A stretch of DNA of 64,000 bases from positions 41,178,390 to 41,242,389 of the forward strand of contig OY744607.1 in assembly GCA_963556255.1 (NCBI GenBank). The letters run 5' to 3'. The DNA is from Allolobophora icterica (taxonomy: Eukaryota > Annelida > Clitellata > Crassiclitellata > Lumbricidae). Position 1 is the first letter of the stretch; the number at the start of each line of letters is the position of its first letter. The notes under the pieces were generated by a model. That model did not search any database and was not told the DNA's origin. It worked only from the letters and a program-made list of their open reading frames with translations. Made by a program: the position numbers and the translations under genes. This document shows positions 57,501 to 64,000 of the stretch, piece after piece.

Positions 57501-57831
57501 GGGATATATAGTTACTAGACCAGTTGGTTTCTTTAAAATAATTAAAATCCGGATCAGTATTCATATCGTCTATGTTCTTTTCATCCTCGTAAGCACTAGG
57601 GAATACTTCCAGCTCCCTCGTAGTTATTTTCTCTGTTTGGTTTGGTGTTTTTATTTCATCAGCTTCTCCTGCGTATTCATCACTGGAATTTTCTTCACTA
57701 TCCCCTATAATAAGAGATGAGCCCCTATTTCCAAGGTCATAACCCGTTGGTGACGATGACTTCCTTTGGTTGAATGTTATATTCTCTTCCCCCTGCGTGC
57801 GTATATCCTCATCGCATACACAATATGTCAC
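54598..57831 (-). CDS. LINE ORF2: apurinic endonuclease plus reverse transcriptase
   Basis: Nicks target DNA and primes reverse transcription of its RNA. The frame has 1077 codons, starting with GTG at 57831; the first in-frame ATG is codon 90 (57564). The frame extends upstream through a Cys-rich stretch (CIPGPWCDTC then CVCDEDI) to about 57937, where a TGA separates it from an ATG at 57960. The true start is therefore unclear. Endonuclease at about 130-350: LHINCRS, SETWLE (161-166), GGVGLLVKD, VIYRPPG, LLGDFNIDLL (268-277), SDHLPIYAKF. Reverse transcriptase at about 625-910: FIDLAKAFDTVDH (714-726), GVPQGSNLGPLLFLIYINDL (772-791), FADDTNIF (803-810). The C-terminal region ends in a stop after TWLINDE. 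All catalytic motifs are present. Confidence 0.93.
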   Translation of the reverse strand: MTYCVCDEDIRTQGEENITFNQRKSSSPTGYDLGNRGSSLIIGDSEENSSDEYAGEADEIKTPNQTEKITTRELEVFPSAYEDEKNIDDMNTDPDFNYFKETNWSSNYISQTSLAKQIEGENNRENSNLSVLHINCRSVTHKITEIRTLVEQLQISIVALSETWLETNQEESIQLPGYNYIGKARVGKGAGGVGLLVKDNLKFQQYEPREMRKEHKTYECLFIKLLLKKSTPVVGVIYRPPGQQLKDFNGEIEELISGIKSNAKEVILLGDFNIDLLKINEHKDTNIFYNNLVAYHYLPVITRPTRITPTSQTLIDNIYTSSWSKLLYAYIITSDLSDHLPIYAKFSLEIQTLGRCPDVNHRIVREGILRQFEITLAEMNWEAVTTSCELGKPNEAYEVFIDNYCRIYDEAFPIQMELKKQRDKFKHPWMTGGLLKSCRKKNSLYVRYLRTPSQHNKKQFTQYRNKFKSVRIQAERDYYAAEFYKYHNDLKMTWKVIRTAMHLEGRGTRIESLTINREKIEDPEKLANSFNEYFTNIARDLASKIKSPTGAFEVYMPASTVSSMGVTLTTVEEIMHIGQNLKRTHSKGVDDIDPYIATPNVSLIVRPLTEIINCSLQNGIVPDALKVAKITPIFKKGDKDNVANYRPISVLPYFAKYLEKIMYDRLSKYINKAEIIHHSQHGFQQGHSTFMALMDMEDKISKAIDSNEYSVGIFIDLAKAFDTVDHNILIKKLSNYGIRGTQLNWFQNYFENRTQKVICNGVMSRSWSIDHGVPQGSNLGPLLFLIYINDLANVSSTMHFILFADDTNIFYSNKSWSALTEIVNLELENVSKWFADNKLTLNIDKTNFITFRSHRKINTIDIELKIDGLPINQVETTKFLGVHVDQHLTWKTHINYISNKIAKNIGIISRIAYLLPKDIRLKLYYSLVYPYLTYCNLIWASNYDSRLNKLIVLQKRAVRIVEGSRRYAHSGPIFKNFRLLKIKQIRILQIGDFLYRYKYGLLPASFTGYFTMGSQIHIHNTRSATMYRPARARTNTREFSIKASGPQIWNNIPLEIRSSSNRHEFKIGLKTWLINDE

Positions 57832-58225
57832 TCCCTCCCCTGGTATCCCCGCCAGCCGGCCACACGTGTCGCACCAAGGGCCCGGTATACAAACAGCAGT
57901 CGTCGGTTGTGTTGACTCTGGTATACAGTCACTCCCTAATCAGATACAATCTGACGCCATCAGAATTCAGATCATAATCCTACTCCTATCTCCTAAAGAC
58001 AAATAAAAATATGAAAATAAGAAAATAAGTAAACAAGCCTGAGCATCTTCAGCTTCCCTGGCTTACTCCAATTTTGCACCATTATCTGCATAGTCCAGCT
58101 GGCACAGTAATTAAATTACCTATTAAATATGAGCTTGCATAGTTACCATTTTACTTTCTTAAGTAAATATTCATTCATAAATATAATCAATTCAAGTATT
58201 TAGCAGTGAGATTTGTAGTAAGTGT

Positions 58226-58260
58226 CATAGCAACCTAACGTAATCTGTTAGGTTGCTATG
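58226..58260. repeat. Perfect 14-bp hairpin at the LINE 5' end
   Basis: CATAGCAACCTAAC (58226-58239), loop GTAATCT, GTTAGGTTGCTATG (58247-58260). It is the last unique sequence before (AT)n. Confidence 0.9.
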
Positions 58261-58290
58261 ATCATATATATATATATATATATATATATG

Positions 58291-58664
58291 ATCATGATCT
58301 AAAGAATTTCAATTTGTCGGAGCAGCGTCTGTTAATAAGCGCAGGGACATTCTAGTTTTAGAGGTTGATGATTAAAGTGGAATAATCCTTAACGGTACAA
58401 CTACAACCTGCAATCAAATATAATAATCAAAGTATCTTTGGTCTAGCATTATGTTCTGTGCCTTGTAACCAGAGGGTCGCACTTTCGAATCTACATCAAG
58501 CCATTGCGTAGCAACCTTGGACAAGTTTCTCACCCACAATTACCTTTGAGGAAGGCAACGGGAACCATCTCACTCATCTCATCCCCGGGTGGCATAAAGC
58601 CAATGGACAAAGAACTCATCATCATCATTAGGGTGTAGTACTCGGAGTCAGTCGCTAAGGAGTT
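58291..58664 (+). repeat. Composite repeat with tRNA-like SINE body, plus-strand copy
   Basis: In order: the 71-bp fold-back arm (58293-58365), a linker with CTACAACCTGCAATCA, a tRNA-like segment, a body with GGGAACCATCTCACTCATCT and CCCCGGGTGGCATAAAGCCA, an ATC trinucleotide tail (58612-58628), and AGGGTGTAGTACTCGGAGTC. The same arrangement, reversed, occurs at 45340-45711. Between the two copies lies the whole insertion nest. Confidence 0.85.
58438..58492 (+). other. tRNA-Thr-like SINE head
   Basis: TGGTCTAGCA resembles an A box, CCTTGTAACCAG an anticodon arm with TGT, and CTTTCGAATCT a B box. It does not form a full tRNA cloverleaf, so it is a SINE promoter remnant rather than a tRNA gene. 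Confidence 0.6.
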
Positions 58665-58665
58665 A

Positions 58666-58696
<31 letters not shown>

Positions 58697-58697
<1 letters not shown>

Positions 58698-60126
58698 CTA
58701 GCTGGATTACCCGGAGTTGCCCGGGGTTATAAGTTTCACACCACCACGACCACGACCACCACCACCACCACCACCACCACCACCACCACCACCACCACCA
58801 CACCACCACCACCAACAACAACAACAACGACTGCTTGGCAATCTTGGCAGTCGCCCTCTGGCAGCGACTGCTTCGCAGTCTTGGAGGCACTTGTGGCGTC
58901 TGGCGACCTGTGGCGGAGACTGCTTCGCAGTCTTGTAGACGCCTTCTGGCATATAGCGACCTCTGCTGTGGACTGACTTCTTCGCAGTCGCCCTCTGGCG
59001 GCGACTTCTTCGCAGTCTTGGAGGCCCTTGTGGCGTCTGGCGACGTCTGGCGGAGACTGCTTCGCAGTCTTGTAGACGCCTTCTGGCGTCTAGCGACCTC
59101 TGCCGTGGAGTGACTGCTTCGCAGTCGACCTCTGGCGGCGACTGCTTCGCAGTCTTGGAGGCCCTTGTGGCGTCTGGCTACCTCTGGCGACCTCTGGTGG
59201 AGACTGCTTCGCAGTCTTGTAGACGCCTTCTGGCGTCTAGCGACCTCTGTCGTGGAGTGACTGCTTCGCAGTCGCCCTCTGGCGGCGACTGCTTCGCAGT
59301 TTTGGAGGCCCTTGTGGCGCGTGACGACCTGTGGGGGAGACTGCTTCGCAGTCTTGTAGACGCCTTCTGGCGTACAGCGGAGACTGCTCCGCAGTCTTGT
59401 ATACGCCTTCTGGCGTCTAGCGACCTCTGCCGTGGAGTGACTGCTTCGCAGTCGCCCTCTGGCGGCGACTGCTTCGCAGTCTTGGAGGCTCTTGTGGCGT
59501 CTGGCGACCTGTGGGGGAGACTGCTTCGCAGTCTCCCGTGGACTGACTGCTTCGCAGTCGAAGAGGGTGAACCGGGCGTTGGCGTGTTAAAGAACACCCC
59601 AGAAATCTAGCCCTCACTGCCGGTCTGTAGTCGGCCTCGCCCTTAGTAAAGCAGACTGGTTGTTTGATATACTGTAAATAATTTAGATCTTTGTCTTTGA
59701 ACATACATGTGTTAAAATTTTGCTGTAAAGCGATGAATATACTTCGAATCGATCGTCATTAAATTTTGTGCGAAAGTAAACAACTTATGCGCATTATTAA
59801 TGACGTTGGGGAATACCGGCACCATAAATAGAACCGCGGTTTCGTTATGCGCATTATTAATGACGTTAGGGAATACCGGCGCCATAAATAGAACCGCTTC
59901 GCAGTGGAATAGGCGAGCTTGCGCGTGATGGACGGTCGGGTGGGTAGAGTTTTGGGGCATTTTCACCATGGTAGGGGTGAAAACGGGGGACGCGAACCCC
60001 TCCACTGGGTGTCCTAAGCCGAGGCCGACACAGTAGTGAAGGTTTCGAGTGAAAAGGTGCAAAATTGCAGAAGTTAATCCCGGTCAAACAGACAGACAGA
60101 CAGACAGACACACACACAGAATTGTC

Positions 60127-60165
<39 letters not shown>
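58697..60165. repeat. Dispersed element with hairpin minisatellite and (GACA)n tail
   Basis: It begins ACTAGCTGGATTACCCGGAG then TTGCCCGGGG, a 5' end seen widely in invertebrate non-autonomous repeats, and ends with (GACA)n at 60092-60110, AATTGTCGCTTTATATATA and (AT)n. Inside are (CCA)n at 58741-58812, the hairpin minisatellite, and a 60-bp tandem duplication (59785-59844 and 59845-59904). The family is not named here. Confidence 0.7.
58860..59565. repeat. Hairpin minisatellite, about 16 GACTGCTTCGCAGTC copies
   Basis: GACTGC-TTC-GCAGTC stems recur every 20-60 bases inside a higher-order unit of roughly 135-180 bases (TTGGAGGCCCTTGTGGCGTC, CTTGTAGACGCCTTCTGGCG, CTCTGCCGTGGAGTGACTGC). The long frames on both strands here are by-products of the repeat, not genes. 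Confidence 0.9.
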
Positions 60166-60167
<2 letters not shown>

Positions 60168-60639
60168 CCAACTGAGCTATCAGCTTGAAACTTAGCCTAC
60201 GTAATCGTGTTTCATATTGCTGGCTTCAATGCGCAACTCGGTGCCACTGCTAAGAGACATTTCAATTTCAGTTTCAAAGTAGACAATTATAGTGCAAATA
60301 ACGCAAAATTCTCACTTCAGCAGCATGGGTTTAAAACTGCAACGTCAAGCGTTGAAGATATACGGGAATAATTTTCTAGTGCTGATGGAAAAATGCAAAG
60401 TAAGAACAAGCATTTATAGCTCATAGACAACCTTCTACTTATCCATCTGAAGCGTTAACAGAACCTTTCAATCATTGGTGCAGATTTCTCCTTAGCATGT
60501 ATTAAAGCAGATAGAAGCTAAGCTATGATTTGCATATACATCTAATAACTGTTTTGTTTACGTTTAAAACGGTATATGATGAATTACTTTGAAATAAGTT
60601 CCTAATGTTCCTGAACAGAAAATCGAACAATTAAACAAA
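60166..60639. other. No gene seen
   Basis: Spacer between the hairpin repeat and the 3' flank of gene copy 4. Confidence 0.4.
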
Positions 60640-61215
60640 TTTTTTTAATATCAGGCGTTAAACTAGCCAATTAAGTGTATAGTCCGTTATTGTCTTCTTG
60701 AATATAACTGTATATCGAACAAAATCAAATGAAGAGTTTGACAAATAACATCCGACTAAATATATCAAGCATTTAAACTAGCTAACAATTGTATGGTCCA
60801 ATGTTGTCCTCTTTACTAGTATGTATACATGTAGCTGCTTACGAGTATATCTTGAATGTACATATATTCACTGTTTTGTTTTCGTTTGAAACAGTATATG
60901 ATGAATAGCTTCGAAATAAATTCATAATTATCCTGAAAAGAAAATCGACCATTTGAGAAAGTTACCTTGGTTAAAATATCATGCGATTAAACTAGCTAAC
61001 AAGCGTGTGGTCCAATGGTGTCCTCTTGAATATGGCAGCATGTCGAAGAATATCAAAAGAATTATTTCACAAAATACACCTAACTGAATATCTAGCATTT
61101 AAAATTAGCTAACAATTGAATGGTCCCAAGTTGTCCTCTTGAATATACATATAGCTGCTTACTAGAATATATCAAATCTGATCTTGAGTGTAACAGTACA
61201 CCAACGAATCTTCAA
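60640..61215. repeat. About 95-120-bp tandem repeat, 3' flank of gene copy 4
   Basis: Four units are visible, each with ATATC-AGC-TTAAACTAGCTA, CAATTG-ATGGTCCAATG and TTGTCCTCTTGAATAT-like words. Some carry an insert with CATATAGCTGCTTAC. It is the longest of the four arrays. Confidence 0.85.
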
Positions 61216-61281
61216 TGTTCAGTACCATATCTACGGGTATATTTGTTTTGGTGCTCTTTGCTCTTCAGTGTGTTTGGAGGC

Positions 61282-62465
61282 TTACTGCAGCAGAAGAAAT
61301 GCGGTCGCATTGTCCCCGGAGCTAGAGACAATCATAGTGGAAAAGTTGTCTACACGCCTGAGGTCCGAATGTTTAATGACTGCACAACCCGTCCATCCAA
61401 TGCCTCTCTCATCTATCATAGCTACAATATTCTTGTAGCCCACCTCTGCATTAGCACACCAAACAGGGTCGACGGTCTTGCAGGCTTCGTCGTATCTGTC
61501 GGAAAACCTCGAGGGTTCACCTTTCGTTCGGTAAAAGACAACTCCACACTTTCCATTGCGATGTAGACTATCAACTCGGAATCCGCCAATACAATGCCTT
61601 TCAAATCCGCGCAAATCGTTGTAGACCAGACAGCAGATCTCCAGCCAGTCGTATTTATTTTGCATGAAATACTTTACCTTAGTGACGAGTTCCTCGTTTG
61701 ATCCACCCTCATCAAGTTTCTTATTGAGGTCGTTGAGCATGTTTCCTTTGAAGTTTTCCACGCATCTGTCGAGTACGCTTTGGACTTTAGCGAAGACTTC
61801 CTTCAACTGACTGTCATATCCCTTTACGACCTCTTCCGCTCCTTCTTTCCCACGCATCACTGTCTCGTAAGTTGCAATGACCATCATTCCACCACATACC
61901 AGCTGCAGTAGCCGAATTGCAAGAGCTGAAATTTTCGGTCGGTCACCATTTGTCTCATTGTAGAACTCGTCCAGTATACTCTTCTGGAAAAGCCTTTCTC
62001 CAGCCATTCCGTCCAATAGAGCATTCAGAGCGAGTGTGAAATCTTGGTTCGCACAGACCTCTTTCAGTCTTTCCTGATACCTCTTCTTCTCATCCTTTCC
62101 AATTGCTTTTCCAATTTTAACGCAAAACTCCATTCCTAACTTAATGCGACCAACAACAGCTCCATATTGCAGTTGGGTGAATTCCCATTTGATCATCTTC
62201 TCTAAATCTTTTATGTCATCTCTCACCTTGTCAATCTTGTTGCTCAATTCGTCAAAGCGACGAAGAATTTCTTCGTGTTTAACATCCGGAAGAAAGCACT
62301 CGATGAGTCCCAATACAGCTCCAACAATTGGAAATGCTGCGCTCAGCTTATCTGCAACCTTAAGAATTTTTCAACAGCAGAAAACATAGTAACCAGTTCA
62401 TAAGCTTGGCTCAGAACGTCCAGAGAATTCTTTGCTATTTCAACTCTTTCAGCATCATCAGACAT
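61282..62465 (-). pseudogene. SE-cephalotoxin/rapunzel-like paralogue 4, one frameshift
   Basis: The start matches the paralogues (MSDDAERVEIAKNS, ATG at 62465), with TGTTGTTACAG 45 bases upstream. The frame breaks in a T run at 62367-62371 in the plus strand: five T here against six in copy 3. After the break the remaining roughly 343 codons are open to the stop at 61282: coiled coil (HEEILRRFDELSNKID), LLQLVCGGMMVIATYETV helix, HRNGKCGVVFYRTK, GCAVIKHSDL. It has the short form before the AEVG motif, like copy 2. A one-base loss in a homopolymer could be an assembly error. If real, the product is truncated after about 30 residues. Confidence 0.75.
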
Positions 62466-62510
62466 TTTCAAGAAGAGACAAGAAGGTCGATTCCTCGATT
62501 CCAGGAGTTA

Positions 62511-62525
62511 CTGTAACAACAGCAA
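62511..62525 (-). promoter_or_regulatory. Candidate 3' splice acceptor before copy 4 ATG
   Basis: In gene sense the sequence reads TTTGCTGTTGTTACAG followed by TAACTCC, aligned with the acceptors of copies 2 and 3. Confidence 0.55.
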
Positions 62526-63049
62526 ATTTGCTTGCACCTCTATGCATTTGACTGAAATTATATCTGTTCATTTCCAAGGTTTAATCCAAGCTCGCCCTGA
62601 ACTTCAACATGAATGTTTAGTTAATTTCAAAGTTTATGAGGAACCCTCTATTGACATTATTATCAAGATGGAAGTATTGCCATAGAAAACTAATGATTAT
62701 TATAATATTGCGTCTATTTTTTGTTCTACTGATATTGTGATATTGTCCTACTTTTCGCCACTGTAATCATTGTTGTTGTAAAGTATTAGCGTTTGCTCGT
62801 CCTACTAAAAGATTACTTACTTACTTATTACTTATTTTAAATAAGTTATGGAATTTCAACTTTATATGCGAAATGTTAAATCCAATACGCTTTCACAAAT
62901 TATAAATAGAAATTTACAGTAGGCCTAGCATCTGATCAGTAGCGTAAATTTGGGTTGATATTTAAAATCAAGAAGACATTGGACATTTTGTCTTGTGAAA
63001 CGAGTGTTAAGCTAGACATTTTGAAAGCATGAAGATCTGAAACGGCGAG
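62526..63049. other. Upstream spacer of copy 4, no gene
   Basis: AT-rich DNA with a TTACTTACTTATTACTTATT patch near 62815. No coding frame. Confidence 0.4.
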
Positions 63050-63445
63050 GCTTTTTACCACCAAATGCCCCGAGTGCCGAGGTACTGGCTGAGTCACAGG
63101 ATGAGCGCCTCTTGCGGGCTGTTTGTATGGATCAACAACATGTATTACGTAGCCTATTTCCGGCGCCGCGCTTGAATAGTTATGATCTTAGGCCCCGACC
63201 TCGTGAGTTCATGCTCCCAGCTAAAGATGATCGTAATTTTATTTCTAGAGCATTATATAAAAATGTATATTAATTGCTAACCTTTTATGTAGGGAAGAAC
63301 TCAATAGCCTAAAGAGTTAGCCAAGATCATCAAACACTCCTTACCGTATTTTGCTAGAGCTGGCCTAAATTTGTTCGAGACATTGTTATAGTTGCGTCTG
63401 TGACAACTGTAAGATGAATAAACGAAAACTGATTGATATATGAAT
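63050..63445 (+). mobile_element. 3' fragment of the second LINE type
   Basis: One open frame reads AESQDERLLRAVCMDQQHVL, FPAPRLNSYDLRPRPREF and NFISRALYKNVY, then a stop at about 63270. The C-terminus is the same type as RPRPHNFELPCKDNHYFIRR at 41.6 kb. The 3' end AATAAACGAAAACTGATTGA near 63417 matches the AATAAACGAAA end at about 41800. Confidence 0.8.
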
Positions 63446-64000
63446 TCATGAATTCTGCTTTAAAGTTGTGTAATTGTTGTTTTGAAATTAAAGTCCATGA
63501 TAATTTTATGAAAATTTTACTTCAACGCGTTCCTGCGGAGAGTCCCTCTTTCAGTGTCATTTGGTCGGTGTACAGATAATGGACACTTAAAGCAGTGCAC
63601 TTATTACAGTTTTATATTCAGGCCTGGTTGAAGACATTGGCGGCTCTAGCCAAAGCTACATTTGAGCGGCCCGTCGACCCATAATATAATATTACAGTTG
63701 TGGCCAATTCATTGGAAACTTCTACAAGATAAGACTACATGTAAACTTCTACAAGATAAGACTTTTCCTGTGGTAAAATTATCTTTACTGAGCAAATTGA
63801 GCTTGTACTTCATTATAAAACTAAAGTAAGATAGTTAGCATACAAAACAGTACCACAAATTGAAGTGCAACAGATATTTTGAGATATTACAATAAAATAA
63901 AGATAAAAATATAAAGATATAATAAAGATATAATCAATAAAAATTTCTAAAATAATGTACCATATTATTATTATTTCCTTACTTATTAAATTACCCGTTT
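63446..64000. other. No gene seen
   Basis: AT-rich end of the window. A short direct repeat CTTCTACAAGATAAGACT lies at about 63718 and 63747. Confidence 0.4.

Larger units (their letters stand above)
54198..58262 (-). mobile_element. Full-length Daphne/CR1-like LINE
   Basis: The element runs from a 5' end near 58262 to a (TGAT)n tail at about 54198-54208. AATAAAGA at 54221-54228 in element sense serves as the polyadenylation-type signal. Both ends abut (AT)n. A perfect 14-bp hairpin sits at the 5' terminus. The open ORF2 and clean ends indicate recent movement. No separate ORF1 is present in the roughly 300-base leader. The Daphne assignment comes from recalled sequence style and is tentative. 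Confidence 0.9.

Noticed and set aside
58438..58492. tRNA gene with TGT anticodon
   Set aside because: The acceptor and D stems do not pair, and a matching copy is part of a dispersed repeat, so it is a SINE-type remnant.
58860..59565. CRISPR-like array
   Set aside because: Regular palindromic units are present, but spacers are themselves repeated and the DNA is plainly eukaryotic, with no cas genes.
59110..59610. 166-codon frame and antisense frame of similar length
   Set aside because: Both are by-products of a minisatellite that stays open on both strands. No domain or start context supports coding.

Overview
The window is metazoan genomic DNA. Long intergenic spaces, animal-type transposons and microsatellites, single-exon coding blocks with splice-acceptor signals, and the absence of operons or ribosome binding sites all show this. 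The frequent TAGGCCTA words and the mix of Daphne/CR1-like, L2-like, piggyBac, hAT and Ty3/gypsy elements suggest a marine invertebrate, possibly an echinoderm or relative. That placement is inference only. No rRNA gene, convincing tRNA gene or CRISPR array was seen.

The only candidate host genes are four paralogues, all on the minus strand: copy 1 (1849-3069), copy 2 (13538-14731), copy 3 (29763-31019) and copy 4 (61282-62465, with one frameshift). Each is a single large coding exon of about 395-418 codons. Each is preceded 24-45 bases upstream of the ATG by a 3' splice-acceptor-like sequence. The predicted proteins are helical and cytosolic-looking, and their layout recalls the SE-cephalotoxin/rapunzel-like family. 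They are embedded in larger duplicated blocks, clearest between 11090-14830 and 27430-31090. Related L2-type LINE relics and arrays of a repeat of about 95 bp lie on the 3' side of the genes.

The rest is largely transposons in various states. 5-8 kb: a complete piggyBac element with TTAA duplications and an open transposase frame, sitting in an older dispersed repeat that also occurs near 39 kb. 15-20 kb: LINE relics and a perfect hAT MITE. 24.5 and 26.4 kb: two more hAT elements with exact 8-bp duplications. 31.6-36.2 kb: a decayed two-ORF LINE. 37.7 kb: a solo LTR. 40-41.8 kb: a second LINE type. 44 kb: a hAT transposase relic.

From 45.2 to 58.7 kb there is a dense nest of insertions into or beside (AT)n. 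In order it holds a compact Ty3/gypsy element with two LTRs, a 5'-truncated LINE, a hAT-like MITE, a 71-bp-arm fold-back repeat, a DNA transposon with a decayed unusual transposase, and a full-length LINE with an open 1077-codon frame. At 58.7-60.1 kb a repeat contains about 16 copies of a GACTGCTTCGCAGTC hairpin. The final part holds copy 4 and a LINE 3' fragment.

The picture is a small family of related genes being duplicated and pushed apart by transposon activity. Some of that activity looks recent: intact open frames, near-identical LTRs and clean target duplications.
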